Counted from the first letter of the stretch, positions 8,819-19,421 are shown. The stretch is 64,000 nucleotides of DNA from Aliiruegeria haliotis (GCF_003003255.1 NZ_PVTD01000010.1:62001-126000); one strand, 5' to 3'. Notes: generated by a model from the letters alone, not told the origin. Numbers and translations: made by a program.

Positions 8819-9580
8819 TCAGACGAACTGTTCCTGGATCAACCGCTCTTCCAGCCCATGCCCCGGATCGAAGAGGATCCTGTGCCGGATATCCGGCGCA
8901 CTGCGAACGATCACGGAAAGCACGTTCTTCACCGCGGATCGGCTGTCGGCTTCGGCCATGACAGGACGTTTCTCCGGCTGGAGCACGTCAAAACGAACCT
9001 CCGCCGTGCTCGGCAGCAACGCGCCCCGCCAGCGGCGCGGCCGGAAGGCAGACATGGCGGTCAGTGCCAAGACCTCCGAGCCGACCGGGACGATCGGCCC
9101 ATGGGCCGAGTAGTTGTAGGCGGTGGACCCGGCAGGCGTGCTGACGAGCGCGCCGTCGGCCACCAATTCATCCATCCGCACCCGTCCGTCCACGGTGATG
9201 CGCAGCTTTGCCACCTGCGGACCGGCCCGCAACAGCGACACCTCGTTGATCGCGAGCGCATCATGGACCGAGCCATCGGCGGCAATCGCCCGCATCGACA
9301 GCGGGCTGATAACCTCTTCCTCCGCGACGTCGAGCCGTTCCGGCAGGCCTTCCACGTGAAACTCGTTCATCAGGAAGCCGACCGTGCCGCAGTTCATGCC
9401 ATAGACTGGGGTATTCAGATGCTGGGTGTCGTGCAGTGTCTGCAACATGAACCCATCGCCCCCCAGCGCCACCACCAGGTCAGCATTTTCGGGATCGTGG
9501 TTGCCGTATTGCTCGGCCAATGCATCGCGGGCCGCCTGTGCAATCTCTGCCCGGCTGGCCAGAAAGGCGATGTTTTTCAT
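8819..9580 (-). CDS. nadK: NAD kinase
   Basis: A 253-residue enzyme phosphorylating NAD to NADP. The GGDG motif ([11 protein letters not shown]) and the NEVSLLR / [15 protein letters not shown] segments of the family are present. The ATG at 9580 is chosen because MKNIAFLAS is the normal start and a TGAGGG site lies at good spacing; the longer frame is unlikely. It is divergent from glyA. With pncA and pncB at 19.5-23.8 kb, three genes of NAD(P) supply lie in this window. Confidence 0.95.
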   Translation of the reverse strand: MKNIAFLASRAEIAQAARDALAEQYGNHDPENADLVVALGGDGFMLQTLHDTQHLNTPVYGMNCGTVGFLMNEFHVEGLPERLDVAEEEVISPLSMRAIAADGSVHDALAINEVSLLRAGPQVAKLRITVDGRVRMDELVADGALVSTPAGSTAYNYSAHGPIVPVGSEVLALTAMSAFRPRRWRGALLPSTAEVRFDVLQPEKRPVMAEADSRSAVKNVLSVIVRSAPDIRHRILFDPGHGLEERLIQEQFV

Positions 9581-9764
9581 GAGTCCCTCAGGGGTCGAGC
9601 GTTTCCCAACCGTCATCCCAAGCCTTCATCGGAAACGCAAGTCTCGCATATTGACGCGTATGACGCCTTTCCAGCCGTTTCCCGGCCTTTTTCCCCACCG
9701 TCACATGCGTTACATGCCCAGCAACGGAACAACGCGGCGCTGCCGCAGAGGAAGGATTTCGCAC

Positions 9765-11051
9765 ATGACTCGTGACTCTGGCTTCTTCACCGAGGCGCTT
9801 GCCTCCCGCGATCCCGAGATTGCCAAGGCGATCGGCCTCGAGCTTGGCCGCCAGCGCGACGAGATCGAGTTGATCGCATCTGAGAACATCGTCAGCCGCG
9901 CGGTTATGGAAGCCCAGGGCTCGGTTATGACCAACAAGTATGCCGAGGGCTACCCGGGGCGCCGCTACTACGGTGGCTGCCAGTTCGTCGACATCGCGGA
10001 GAACCTCGCAATCGACCGCGCAAAGGAGCTTTTCGGGTGCGACTTCGCCAATGTGCAGCCCAATTCCGGCAGCCAGGCCAACCAGGGGGCATTCACCGCG
10101 CTGATCAAGCCGGGTGACACGATCCTCGGGATGAACCTCGCCTCCGGCGGACACCTGACCCACGGCGCGCCCCCGAACCAATCCGGAAAGTGGTTCAATG
10201 CGGTGCAATACGGCGTACGTCAGCAGGACAACCTGATCGACTACGATCAGGTTCAGCAGCTTGCGACCGAGCACCAGCCCAAGCTGATCATCGCTGGCGG
10301 CTCGGCCATCCCGCGCCAGATCGACTTTGCGAAATTCCGTGAGATCGCCGACAGCGTGGGCGCCTACCTGATGGTGGACATGGCCCATTTCGCGGGCCTC
10401 GTGGCCGCGGGCGAGCACCCCTCGCCCTTCCCCCATGCCAACGTGGCCACCACCACGACGCACAAAACCCTTCGTGGCCCGCGTGGCGGCATGATCCTGA
10501 CAAACGATGCAGCCATCGCCAAGAAGGTGAACTCCGCGATCTTCCCCGGAATCCAGGGTGGCCCGCTGATGCACGTGATCGCCGCCAAGGCCGTCGCCTT
10601 TGCCGAGGCGTTGCGCCCCGAGTTCAAGGCCTACCAGAAACAGGTACGCGCCAACGCCGTTGCGCTGGCGGACGAGCTGATGAAGGGCGGGCTGGATATC
10701 GTGACCGGCGGCACGGACACGCACCTGATGCTTGTCGACCTGCGTCCCAAGGGCGTGAAGGGCAACGCGACAGAGAAGGCGCTCGGCCGTGCCCATATCA
10801 CGTGCAACAAGAACGGCATCCCCTTCGATCCGGAGAAGCCGACCGTGACCTCTGGCGTACGGCTCGGCACACCGGCAGGCACCACCCGCGGTTTCGGTGA
10901 AGAGGAGTTCCGGGCCGTCGGCCGCATGATCGTCGACGTCGTCGATGGGCTTGCCGCCAACGGCGAGGAAGGAAACGACGCGGTCGAAGCGAAGGTCAAG
11001 GCCGAAGCGACGGCGCTGTGCGAACGGTTCCCGGTCTACGATACGCTTTGA
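9765..11051 (+). CDS. glyA: Serine hydroxymethyltransferase
   Basis: A 428-residue PLP enzyme making glycine and methylene-tetrahydrofolate from serine. The start at 9765 follows an AGGAAGG site; the far longer open frame upstream overlaps nadK and is not coding. The PLP-lysine segment [13 protein letters not shown], the [12 protein letters not shown] motif and the C-terminal [18 protein letters not shown] are all present. It is likely monocistronic, ending in a strong terminator. It connects functionally with the threonine-to-glycine genes kbl and tdh at 59-61 kb. Confidence 0.98.
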   Translation: MTRDSGFFTEALASRDPEIAKAIGLELGRQRDEIELIASENIVSRAVMEAQGSVMTNKYAEGYPGRRYYGGCQFVDIAENLAIDRAKELFGCDFANVQPNSGSQANQGAFTALIKPGDTILGMNLASGGHLTHGAPPNQSGKWFNAVQYGVRQQDNLIDYDQVQQLATEHQPKLIIAGGSAIPRQIDFAKFREIADSVGAYLMVDMAHFAGLVAAGEHPSPFPHANVATTTTHKTLRGPRGGMILTNDAAIAKKVNSAIFPGIQGGPLMHVIAAKAVAFAEALRPEFKAYQKQVRANAVALADELMKGGLDIVTGGTDTHLMLVDLRPKGVKGNATEKALGRAHITCNKNGIPFDPEKPTVTSGVRLGTPAGTTRGFGEEEFRAVGRMIVDVVDGLAANGEEGNDAVEAKVKAEATALCERFPVYDTL

Positions 11052-11078
11052 GCGACAATCTCAAACCCTGCGAACAAG

Positions 11079-11107
11079 AAGGCCGCTCACAGAGGAGCGG
11101 CCTTTTT
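11079..11107 (+). terminator. Intrinsic terminator after glyA
   Basis: A perfect 8-bp stem (GGCCGCTC at 11081-11088 with its complement at 11095-11102) is followed directly by five T. This is the clearest rho-independent terminator in the window. Confidence 0.9.
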
Positions 11108-11235
11108 CAGAAACCACTGCACCCCTCTGTGGGTCGCGGTTCGGCAGGGTGACGCAGATCGGTCGTGGACAGACGAGCAAGATGCCGACCCAAGAAAGGC
11201 AAACCCGTCCGGCGCCAGCGTCGGTGCAGGTTCCG

Positions 11236-12717
11236 CTAGTTGCCCACGCCATGCACCGAACGCTCCGCAGCACGCCGGATATGGCCGAGCAGGCCGTCGA
11301 CGTCGGACCGCAGTTGCCGCGTCAGCGTGAGCATTGCCGCTCGATTTCCTTCATGGGCCAGGGCGTTGAGTTGCCGGGCGCGCACAAGCACCGTCGTGGC
11401 TCCCACGGCGCCTGACAGCGAGATCAGCACATGGCTGTGCTCCCGTGCGTCCTGCGGGTCACCGGAGGTTTCCGTCCGGGCGAGCCCGGCGGCAACATCA
11501 CCAAGATCCGCCAGCAGCCCTTCCAGCAGCTCCTGCCGCCGGTCGGGGCCGGTCATATCCAGCAGATCGTCGAGCGCCGACGGCGCAATCCCGAGCGAGC
11601 GAGGATCGGACCGGGTCGGGACGGTCGCCTCGGCGGCCACCCGATGGGCGGGCGACATCAGCAACTGCTTAAGCCGGGCCTCGAATTGCGCTATTCCGGG
11701 CAGCGGCTTGGACATCACATCATCGGCGCCCGCGTGCAGAAGGGCGTCCCGACGCTCGCCTTCCAACGCCGTGATCGCAAGAAGAGGCAAGTGTTCCGAC
11801 GGACCATCCTGCGAGCGGAGCCGCGCCAGCAAATCGCCCGGTTCGATATCGTCAAGGTCGGTGTCGATGACAACGCCGTCAAACGACCCGATCCTTAGGC
11901 GCGACGGCGCTGCCGCCCCGCTGATCGAGCAAAACACCTCCAGTCCGAGGTGGCCCAGCATGTGCTTGACGGTTTTCCGGTGCGGTCCTTCCGGACCGAC
12001 GAGCAGGACCCGTTTCCCCGAAACCTGCGCCTGGTCATCCTGGCCGCGCGCCGGCGCGGTTCCCGCCTTTCCAGGGTCTCCTGTCGGCCCACCCGAATTT
12101 GCCCGCAACACAAGCCGAACCCCGTAGGCGCTCCCTGGGGCCCCGCGACCCAGATCGCTTGCCTCCCCGATGGCGGGAACCTTTGGGTCGGCGCTTTCGA
12201 TCGAACTGGATTCGGACAGGTCGGGGTGTCCGGCCGCCCCGCCCCGAACCACAATCTCCAGTTCTCCCTTCCGATTGCCGCGGATCTGCAACAGCACGGC
12301 CGTATCGGCGACCGACAGTGCGTCGCGCAGCATTCTGCCAACCATCGGCAAAAGAACCTCCGGCACAGCATGTACACGATCAGGCAGGTGCTGGCCGATA
12401 TCCGTGCGCAGTTCCATGCCGCGCCGACGTGCGGCGTCCGCCCAGACGCGGCCGACGTCCCGCATGATGGCCACGGCAATGTCCCGGGACGGCACGGCCT
12501 GTGGCGCAATGGTTTCAGCGGGGGCATCCGAACCCAATTCGTCAAGGACTTCTGCCAGTACTCGGCGCGCTTCCCGGTGCCGGAGCGCCGAGGCCGGATC
12601 GAGATCTGCCGTCCCCAATTCGGCCAAGTAGTCGCGAAGTAGCTGTAACCGCTCCCGCAGGGCTGCCCGCGAATCGGGCAGCTTGGGGTTCTTTGTGGAG
12701 TCCTGGTTCACTGGCAT
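11236..12717 (-). CDS. Degenerate hybrid signalling protein: remnant ATPase, receiver and Hpt domains
   Basis: A 493-residue protein starting at the ATG at 12717; the longer frame is a shadow. Residues ~75-200 resemble a histidine-kinase ATPase domain, but the Asn of the N box is replaced (MLRDALSVA) and no HisKA domain is present. Residues ~245-365 form a receiver with phosphoacceptor Asp285 and the SKP lysine, but the usual acidic pair is replaced (LLVGPEG). Residues ~380-490 look like an Hpt domain with a candidate phospho-His at 429. It probably cannot autophosphorylate and may relay phosphate or signal for orphan hybrid kinases such as those at 20.2 and 47.1 kb; this pairing is inference. 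Confidence 0.7.
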   Translation of the reverse strand: MPVNQDSTKNPKLPDSRAALRERLQLLRDYLAELGTADLDPASALRHREARRVLAEVLDELGSDAPAETIAPQAVPSRDIAVAIMRDVGRVWADAARRRGMELRTDIGQHLPDRVHAVPEVLLPMVGRMLRDALSVADTAVLLQIRGNRKGELEIVVRGGAAGHPDLSESSSIESADPKVPAIGEASDLGRGAPGSAYGVRLVLRANSGGPTGDPGKAGTAPARGQDDQAQVSGKRVLLVGPEGPHRKTVKHMLGHLGLEVFCSISGAAAPSRLRIGSFDGVVIDTDLDDIEPGDLLARLRSQDGPSEHLPLLAITALEGERRDALLHAGADDVMSKPLPGIAQFEARLKQLLMSPAHRVAAEATVPTRSDPRSLGIAPSALDDLLDMTGPDRRQELLEGLLADLGDVAAGLARTETSGDPQDAREHSHVLISLSGAVGATTVLVRARQLNALAHEGNRAAMLTLTRQLRSDVDGLLGHIRRAAERSVHGVGN

Positions 12718-12788
12718 TCCCGGACCTGACGTGGAATTTGACCAGACATGCGCCCTTCCGAAAAGCACATCAAGGGAGTTTGCGACAC

Positions 12789-12820
12789 AAAAAAGCCGCC
12801 CGACACATGGCCGGGCGGCT
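12789..12820 (-). terminator. Intrinsic terminator after prpE
   Basis: On the minus strand a 9-bp GC stem (12812-12820 with 12794-12802) is followed by a run of six T. It lies 28 bases after the prpE stop. Confidence 0.9.
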
Positions 12821-12847
12821 CCCGTCAGAAAGCTTGGGCCCGAGGGT

Positions 12848-14749
12848 TCAGCCGGCCGCCTTCGCGTAGCCCATCGCCTTGAGCGCGCCGGTGATCTCGT
12901 CAAGGATCGCCGGGTCGTCGATCGTCGCGGGCATCTTGTAGGCCTCGCCATCGGCGATCTTCTGCATGGTTCCACGCAGGATCTTGCCCGAGCGGGTCTT
13001 GGGCAAACGATCGACGACGCAGGCCAGCTTGAAGGCGGCAACCGGGCCGATCTCCCGACGCACCATGCCGACGCATTCGGTGATCACTTCTTCCGGGGAG
13101 CGTTCATGGCTGGCATTCAAGCAGAGGAAGCCAAAGGGCATCTGCCCCTTGAGCGCGTCGGCCACACCAATCACCGCGCATTCCGCGACATCGGGATGCT
13201 CGGCGAGCACTTCTTCCATGGCGCCGGTCGAGAGCCGGTGACCGGCGACGTTGATGACGTCATCGGTGCGCGACATGATATAGAGATAGCCGTCCTCGTC
13301 CTTGTAGCCCGCATCGCCGGTCTCGTAGTAGCCTGGAAAATGCTCCAGATAGGACTTCTTGAAGCGATCCTCGGCATTCCAAAGGGTTTGCAGCGTCCCC
13401 GGGGGCAGGGGCAACTTGATCGCGATGGCCCCCATGGTGCCGGGTCCTTCGACCTCGTGGCCGCCTTCGTCAAGGATATGAACCTCGTAGCCGGGCATCG
13501 GCACCGAGGGCGATCCCAGCTTGGTCGGCAGTTCCTCCACACCGATCGGGTTGGCGGCGATGGCCCAGCCGGTCTCGGTCTGCCACCAATGGTCCACGAC
13601 CGGCACGCCCAGATGCTCCTGCGCCCATTTCACCGTGTCCGGATCGGCACGTTCGCCGGCAAGGAACAATGCTTGCAGGTCGTGAAGTTTGTAACGCTTG
13701 ATCCACTCGCCTTTCGGATCTTCCCTCTTGATGGCGCGCAGCGCGGTGGGCGCGGTGAAGAAGCTCTTTACCCGATGGTTCTGGATGATCTTCCAGAAAA
13801 CGCCGGCATGCGGCGTACCGATCGGCTTGCCCTCGAACACCAGTGTCTCCGCACCAGCCAGAAGCGGCCCGTAGCAGATGTAGGAATGGCCCACGACCCA
13901 GCCGACATCCGACGCTGCCCAAAAACGCTCACCTGGTCCGACGTTGTAGATATTCTCCATCGACCAGGTCAGCGCCACCAGGTGACCTGCAGTAGACCGC
14001 ACGACACCCTTCGGCTGCCCCGTGGTGCCGGATGTGTAGAGGATGTAGGCGGGGTGATTGCCCTCGACCGGAAGGCAATCCACCGGCTTCACACCGTATT
14101 GGAAGGAATGCCATTCGAAGTCCCGCCCCTCGATCAGCTTCGCAACTTCTTGCTCGCGCTGGAACACGACGCAGAAATCGGGCTTGTGATCCGCCATGTC
14201 GATGGCTTCGTCGAGAAGCGGTTTGTAGTGCACCACGCGCCCCGGTTCGAGACCACAGGACGCCGCGATGATCGCCGTGGGCTTGGCGTCGTCGATCCGG
14301 ACCGCCAGTTCGTTCGCGGCAAATCCGCCAAAGACAACGGAATGCACCGCACCGATCCGGGCACAGGCCAACATGGCTTCCACGGCCTCCGGCACCATCG
14401 GCATGTAGATGATGACCCGGTCGCCCTTTTCCACGCCGCGCATCTTGAGCGCGCCGGCGAGGCTGGCCACACGGTCGCGAAGCTCGCGATAGGTGATCCC
14501 CTTGGTCGAGTGGGTGATCGGGCTTTCATGCATGATGGCGAGATTGTCGCCACGGCCGGCTTCAACATGCCGGTCAACGGCGTTGTAGCAGGTGTTGACC
14601 AGGGCGTCGGAGAACCACTCGTACAGCGGTGCCTTCTCGTCGAACAACGCCTTGGACGGTTTCTGGAACCAATCGACTGCCTCGGCCGCTTCCATCCAGA
14701 ATGCCTCCGGGTCGGCTTGCCAGGCAGCATAGATGTCGGAATAGCCCAT
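12848..14749 (-). CDS. prpE: Propionyl-CoA synthetase (acetyl-CoA synthetase family)
   Basis: A 633-residue acyl-CoA synthetase that activates propionate (and probably acetate) through an acyl-AMP. It has the AMP-binding P-loop YTSGTTGQPKG, the YETGD and TDDVINVAGHRLSTG motifs, and the C-terminal KTRSGKILRGT with the Lys that is acetylated in this family. The opening GYSDIYAAWQADPEAFWMEAA and overall length match PrpE of Rhodobacteraceae rather than Acs (about 650 residues with a different N-terminus). It is a single gene with its own terminator and a 178-base upstream gap to the flippase. No methylcitrate or methylmalonyl genes are adjacent. Confidence 0.9.
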   Translation of the reverse strand: MGYSDIYAAWQADPEAFWMEAAEAVDWFQKPSKALFDEKAPLYEWFSDALVNTCYNAVDRHVEAGRGDNLAIMHESPITHSTKGITYRELRDRVASLAGALKMRGVEKGDRVIIYMPMVPEAVEAMLACARIGAVHSVVFGGFAANELAVRIDDAKPTAIIAASCGLEPGRVVHYKPLLDEAIDMADHKPDFCVVFQREQEVAKLIEGRDFEWHSFQYGVKPVDCLPVEGNHPAYILYTSGTTGQPKGVVRSTAGHLVALTWSMENIYNVGPGERFWAASDVGWVVGHSYICYGPLLAGAETLVFEGKPIGTPHAGVFWKIIQNHRVKSFFTAPTALRAIKREDPKGEWIKRYKLHDLQALFLAGERADPDTVKWAQEHLGVPVVDHWWQTETGWAIAANPIGVEELPTKLGSPSVPMPGYEVHILDEGGHEVEGPGTMGAIAIKLPLPPGTLQTLWNAEDRFKKSYLEHFPGYYETGDAGYKDEDGYLYIMSRTDDVINVAGHRLSTGAMEEVLAEHPDVAECAVIGVADALKGQMPFGFLCLNASHERSPEEVITECVGMVRREIGPVAAFKLACVVDRLPKTRSGKILRGTMQKIADGEAYKMPATIDDPAILDEITGALKAMGYAKAAG

Positions 14750-14927
14750 GTGTCTCTCTCCCTCAGATCTTTGCAGGAGTTACGCAAGCAAGGTCCTTTC
14801 GCGCAAGTCTGTTGCGTGGGCACTTCGTCGCGTGTGAGCGCTAACCTCCACCGCAGCACCGAGACATGGCGCCGCACTGCAGCATCGGGGCCGGTGTTGC
14901 GCCGGAATCACCCCTGCCCGCCTTGCA

Positions 14928-16367
14928 TCAACCGGTGTTGTGGCCCCGTAGGGATCTCACGACTGCCAGCGACGACCCCGTGGCCGCGACCACGAGGAGC
15001 AACGCCGGGACAGCAAGCAGCGCCGCATCAAGCCCGTCGGGGACGCCGGGAAGGGCGATCCCGGCAACCGCCCCAACCAGCGCCAGTGCAATCAGTGGCA
15101 AGGCAGAGATCGCGGGACGCAGGAGCCCAGACGCAGCGACGCCGCTCCGACGCCACATGGCCACCGCCCCAACCGCGATTCCAAAACCTTCTGCGAACAC
15201 GGCAAGCCAGATGATCGCCCGCAGATCGCCGCTCGTGACCGCGACGAGCCAAGTCAGCGGCAACACCGAGATCCGTGCGAGGCTGGACAGCATGCCGTTT
15301 ACGGAATCCGCCTTTCCAAGGCACACGACCGAGATCCCGTACCGAACCAGCCGCAATCCCTGCACGACACTGAGCCCCAACAGAAGCGGCGTGATCTCAC
15401 CGTATTTTTCGCCGAAGAAGAGCGTGACGAGAGGCGCGAACACGACGAACACCGCCACCAGCACTCCGGCTCCGAGCAGGTGAACCTTCAGGACGGCATC
15501 CGCGACGGACTGAAAACGATCCTTCTCGGACTGGACGGCACCGAGTTGCGGCAAGAAGAGCGGCAGCATGCTGCGCTCCACAAGCAGTGCAGGCGCCTGG
15601 GTCAGCGAAAAGGCGAGCGAGAAGACGGCCAGTGTCTCCATGCCCAGCGCCCGTCCGACAATCATGCGCTCGCCATAGAACACTGCGTAGGTGAGCACGC
15701 CCGTCGCCATGATTGGCAGACCGAAGTCGATGCAGCGCCGGAAGATGCCCGGATCGAACCGCAGCCTGTAGGGACGGTCAGCGAGGATGTGTGAGGCGAC
15801 GGCCGTCACCGTGAACCCCGTCATCATGCAGAAGACCATCACCCGGTAGTCGCCGAAAAGCCAGTAGAAGGGCAGGATCGACACCACGGACAGGATGTTC
15901 GGCAGCGCGAAAATGATCGCCATGGGACCGTACCGCATGCTCCGGCTCATGCGCTGGTAGTCGAAATGCACGAACGCGAGGATCACCTGGCACAGGGCGA
16001 GCAGGCGAAATGACCCGGTCGCTTCCGGAATGCCCATGAACCGTGCAAAAGGCGCCGCAATCAGGAGCAGCAGGAGCGCCGCCACAAAGGACCGGATGAC
16101 GTGGAACGCCTGTAACCCGGCCTGCAACTCGGGGTCTTCGCCATCCTTGTTCTGGATCAGGAGTTGATGAACGCCGACCGTGGTCAACATCTCAACCAGC
16201 GCCATGCCCATCACGAGAGTTGCTGCAATGCCGAAATCCTCGACACTGACCAGCCGCGCGATCAGGATCGTGCGGACCAGCACCATCGCGGCATTCACCC
16301 CGTTTCCGGAGAAGATCAGCAGGGCGGAACGCAGCATGAGAGGGCCTGTGCGGGAGCGCCAGCCCAT
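14928..16367 (-). CDS. Polysaccharide flippase (Wzx/MOP family)
   Basis: A 479-residue integral membrane protein with about 12 hydrophobic helices and the MOP-type N-terminus (GNGVNAAMVLVRTILIARLVSVEDFGIAATLV). Such proteins flip lipid-linked saccharides across the inner membrane. The start at 16367 is preferred over 16337 because it leaves the first helix complete; neither has a convincing ribosome site. It is divergent from two GT2 glycosyltransferases, with which it probably forms a small surface-polysaccharide locus. No polymerase or chain-length gene is present, so the locus may supplement a larger one elsewhere. Confidence 0.8.
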   Translation of the reverse strand: MGWRSRTGPLMLRSALLIFSGNGVNAAMVLVRTILIARLVSVEDFGIAATLVMGMALVEMLTTVGVHQLLIQNKDGEDPELQAGLQAFHVIRSFVAALLLLLIAAPFARFMGIPEATGSFRLLALCQVILAFVHFDYQRMSRSMRYGPMAIIFALPNILSVVSILPFYWLFGDYRVMVFCMMTGFTVTAVASHILADRPYRLRFDPGIFRRCIDFGLPIMATGVLTYAVFYGERMIVGRALGMETLAVFSLAFSLTQAPALLVERSMLPLFLPQLGAVQSEKDRFQSVADAVLKVHLLGAGVLVAVFVVFAPLVTLFFGEKYGEITPLLLGLSVVQGLRLVRYGISVVCLGKADSVNGMLSSLARISVLPLTWLVAVTSGDLRAIIWLAVFAEGFGIAVGAVAMWRRSGVAASGLLRPAISALPLIALALVGAVAGIALPGVPDGLDAALLAVPALLLVVAATGSSLAVVRSLRGHNTG

Positions 16368-16519
16368 TTGCCGACGCAGGATTATCGCACTTTTCTGGCG
16401 GGATAGCGCCACGCGGTCAAGGCGGTGCCGCGCTTGCGCCGGCGGGCGCAGATGATGTAGGCGCCAATTGAAGCTGTCGCACCGGGCACCGGAAGCGGCG
16501 CAAAAGCGGATGGGGCACA

Positions 16520-17461
16520 TTGGATCCGAGAGTTTCCATACTGGTGATCAGCTACAACACGCGGGAGGAAACACTCGCCGCGTTGCGATCGGTCCAGTCG
16601 GAAACCCGTCTGCCCCACGAGATCATCGTCGTGGACAATGCCTCGACCGATGGTTCGGCAGAGGCGATTGCGGAGGCTTTCCCTTGGCTCCGGCTCCTTG
16701 CCAAAAGCCACAACCTCGGTTTCGCCGCAGCAAACAATGTCGCGGCGCATGAGGCGCGCGGCGAGTATCTGCTGCTGCTGAACCCCGATACGGTAACGCG
16801 GCACAATGCGGTGGACCGGCTCGTCGCCTTTGCCGACAGCACGCCCGATGCGCGCATCTGGACCGGTCGGACGACCTTTTCGGATGGCCGGCTCAATCCC
16901 GGGTCTTGTTTTCGCCGGATGAGCCTCTGGACACTGGCATGCGGCGCAATTGGCCTGAATTCGCTGTTCCGGGGGAGCGCGATCTTCAATTCGGAACACT
17001 ATGGCGGCTGGAAGCGGGACAGCGAGCGCGAGATCGATATCGCGCAAGGGTCATTCTTCCTGATCCGCAGGGAGGATTGGGAGGTGCTCGGCGGTTTCGA
17101 CACGGCCTTCTTCATGTATGGCGAGGAAACCGATCTGTGTCTGCGTGCCCGAAAGCAACTGGGCGCCCGACCACGGTTTACCCCGGCTGCAGAAATCGTG
17201 CACCTCGGCGGCGCATCCGAGGCCGTCCGGTCGGACAAGATGGTGCGGCTGCTCAAGGCCAAGCAGGAGTTGATCACGCGCCATTTTCCGAAATGGCAGC
17301 AGCCGATTGCGGCCGTGTTGCTGCGTGGCTGGCCCTGGTCCCGGCAGGCGGGGCTGCGGATCGCGGCCCGGCTGACCGGCAGGGACAGCTTGAAAACGAA
17401 GGCTGCCACCTGGAAGGAGATCCACGACAGGCGGGAGGAATGGCGCGATGGATTCTCCTGA
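16520..17461 (+). CDS. Family 2 glycosyltransferase
   Basis: A 313-residue GT2 enzyme, similar in layout to rhamnosyl- or galactofuranosyl-type transferases. It opens with VSILVISYNTREETLAAL, has an LLNPDT nucleotide-sugar/metal site at about residue 92, and the acceptor-region GEETDLC near residue 200. It is cytoplasmic with no membrane helix. The first in-frame start is a TTG at 16520; an ATG ten bases upstream is out of frame. It overlaps the next glycosyltransferase by 14 bases. Sugar specificity cannot be read from the sequence. Confidence 0.85.
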   Translation: MDPRVSILVISYNTREETLAALRSVQSETRLPHEIIVVDNASTDGSAEAIAEAFPWLRLLAKSHNLGFAAANNVAAHEARGEYLLLLNPDTVTRHNAVDRLVAFADSTPDARIWTGRTTFSDGRLNPGSCFRRMSLWTLACGAIGLNSLFRGSAIFNSEHYGGWKRDSEREIDIAQGSFFLIRREDWEVLGGFDTAFFMYGEETDLCLRARKQLGARPRFTPAAEIVHLGGASEAVRSDKMVRLLKAKQELITRHFPKWQQPIAAVLLRGWPWSRQAGLRIAARLTGRDSLKTKAATWKEIHDRREEWRDGFS

Positions 17462-18365
17462 CCCGACGCCCAAGATCAGCGTGATCATAGCGCACTTGAA
17501 CCAGCTGGAAGACCTTGCACGCTGCCTCGAAGCGCTGGTCGGCGGCAATAGAACCGCCGATGAGATCATCGTCGTGGACAATGGATCCATCACCGATCCG
17601 GAAGAGGTCTGCCGCCGCTTCCCGTCCGTCCGTCTTTTGCGCGAGCCCACCCCCGGCCCCGGCCCGGCACGCAGCCTCGGTGCACGCGCCGCCAGTGGAA
17701 CCATTCTCGCCTTCACCGACGCCGATTGCATTCCTTCACCGGGCTGGCTTGCGGCGGTGGATGCCGGGCTGCGGGCGCCGGACAGGCATTTGCTCGGGGG
17801 GGAGGTGCAGGTCGGCGTTTCCGATCCCCGCAACATGACCGCGATCGAGGCCTACGAAGCCATCTTCGGGTTTCAGGTTGAACGCTACATACGGGACATG
17901 GGCTTCACCGTGACCTGCAACCTCGCGATGCGGTCAGACGTCTTCGACGCCGTCGGTCCGTTTGGCGGGCTGGAGATCGCGGAAGATCGCGACTGGGGGC
18001 GCAGGGCAGTCCGCGCGGGGTATCACTTTGCCTTCGTTCCGGAGATGCTGGTCGTCCATCCGGCGCGGGTAACCTTCGCCCAACTCCGCGCGAAATGGGA
18101 CCGCCAGATGGGGCATGATTTCGAAGAAGCCCGCAGGAGTGCCACCGGTCGGCTCGGGTTCCTGCTGAAGGCGCTGGCAATGCCGGTGTCCATCTTGGCA
18201 GCCCTTCCGCGTATCCTGACCACGCAACGGGTTTCCAGCCTTGAGAACCGCTGGCGTGCGTTTTTCACGCTGTGCCGCATTCGGCTCTACCGCGCGCTTC
18301 GCATGTTCTGGCTCCTGGCCGGGGGCGATCCGCGACACCTTTCGGGCGCCTGGAACAGGCGCTAG
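17448..18365 (+). CDS. Family 2 glycosyltransferase
   Basis: A 305-residue GT2 enzyme beginning ISVIIAHLNQLEDLARCLEAL, with a DADC metal-binding motif at about residue 87 and an EDRDWGRR acceptor-site motif near 185. A C-terminal hydrophobic stretch (~235-255, PVSILAALPRIL) may anchor it to the membrane. It overlaps the preceding glycosyltransferase by 14 bases and would act in sequence with it on a lipid-linked glycan exported by the divergent flippase. Confidence 0.85.
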   Translation: MDSPDPTPKISVIIAHLNQLEDLARCLEALVGGNRTADEIIVVDNGSITDPEEVCRRFPSVRLLREPTPGPGPARSLGARAASGTILAFTDADCIPSPGWLAAVDAGLRAPDRHLLGGEVQVGVSDPRNMTAIEAYEAIFGFQVERYIRDMGFTVTCNLAMRSDVFDAVGPFGGLEIAEDRDWGRRAVRAGYHFAFVPEMLVVHPARVTFAQLRAKWDRQMGHDFEEARRSATGRLGFLLKALAMPVSILAALPRILTTQRVSSLENRWRAFFTLCRIRLYRALRMFWLLAGGDPRHLSGAWNRR

Positions 18366-18512
18366 CGCCGGGTCTGTCGACCCATGGATTCCGGTCGTGT
18401 CTACACCCCAAGCTGCGTCTAAAACACCGGCCACATGCCGATGCTGACGCTCGACCACGCAGCGAAGACCGCCGAGCTCATCCACGGCTGGCGGGCACCC
18501 TTGGTGTGGATT

Positions 18513-19421
18513 TTACCCCTCCGCGCCGAGGTGCCGTTCGCCACGGTCGCGCGCCAGTTTCACCTGCCGCTGGCGTTCCCGGAACCTCTGACGGTCCTGA
18601 TCGGAAAACTCGCCAATACAGGCAAGGCAACTCACACCTTCCTCGTAGCTTTCCGCCCGCATGTCTTCCGGCGAGACGGGCCGCCGACAAGCATGGCACA
18701 TGGCATGTGTCCCCGGCTCCAGGCCGTGCTTCAGCGCAACGCGCTGGTCAAAGACGAAGCACTCGCCATTCCAGAGGCTCTCGGCTTCGGGAACCTCCTC
18801 GAGGTACTTCAGGATGCCACCCTTCAGATGGAACACCTCCGCCTCGCCCAGCCCCAACAGGTAGTTCGTCGACTTCTCGCAACGGATTCCGCCGGTGCAG
18901 AACATTGCGATCTTCTTGTTGTGAAAGCGGTCGCGATTGGCTTCCCACCAGTCCGGAAAATCCCGGAAACTCCGGATGCCCGGATCGACGGCGCCCTCGA
19001 ACGTGCCAATGGCGACCTCATAGTCATTTCGGGTGTCGATCACCGCAACATCGGGCGCCGAGATCAGCGCATTCCACTCCTCCGCATCGACATAGCGCCC
19101 CACGGACGCTGTTGGATCGACCTGAGGCTGCCCCATGGTGACAATCTCTTGCTTGAGACGCACCTTCATGCGACCGAAGGGCATCTCCGCTGCACCGCTC
19201 TCCTTCCACTCCAGGTCCGCGCAGCCGGGAAGCGCCCGAATATGGGACAGCACCCTGGCAATCCCCTCCGCGGTTCCGGCGATGGTGCCGTTGATCCCCT
19301 CGCGGGCCAGCAGAAGGCTCCCCCTCACGCCCTGTTCTTCGCACAATGCCAGAAGCGGTGTGCGAATGGTGGAGGGGTTGTCGAAACGGGTGAAGTGATA
19401 CAGGGCGGCAACTGTCAGCAT
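18513..19421 (-). CDS. trhO: tRNA uridine(34) hydroxylase (rhodanese-fold)
   Basis: A 302-residue protein of the YceA/TrhO family, which hydroxylates U34 of certain tRNAs to 5-hydroxyuridine. It has the ferredoxin-like N-terminal domain with REGINGT, a rhodanese domain ([21 protein letters not shown] ... [11 protein letters not shown] with the active-site Cys) and a C-terminal cysteine-rich part (CHACRRP ... CLAC) suggesting a metal site. It stands alone, convergent with the glycosyltransferases. Confidence 0.92.
   Translation of the reverse strand: MLTVAALYHFTRFDNPSTIRTPLLALCEEQGVRGSLLLAREGINGTIAGTAEGIARVLSHIRALPGCADLEWKESGAAEMPFGRMKVRLKQEIVTMGQPQVDPTASVGRYVDAEEWNALISAPDVAVIDTRNDYEVAIGTFEGAVDPGIRSFRDFPDWWEANRDRFHNKKIAMFCTGGIRCEKSTNYLLGLGEAEVFHLKGGILKYLEEVPEAESLWNGECFVFDQRVALKHGLEPGTHAMCHACRRPVSPEDMRAESYEEGVSCLACIGEFSDQDRQRFRERQRQVKLARDRGERHLGAEG

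Noticed and set aside
9588-10796. 402-codon open frame antisense to glyA
   Set aside because: It mirrors a well-defined glyA, and its protein has no family features; long antisense frames are normal in GC-rich DNA.
12683-15214. 843-codon open frame on the plus strand
   Set aside because: It is antisense to prpE, which has full catalytic motifs and its own terminator.
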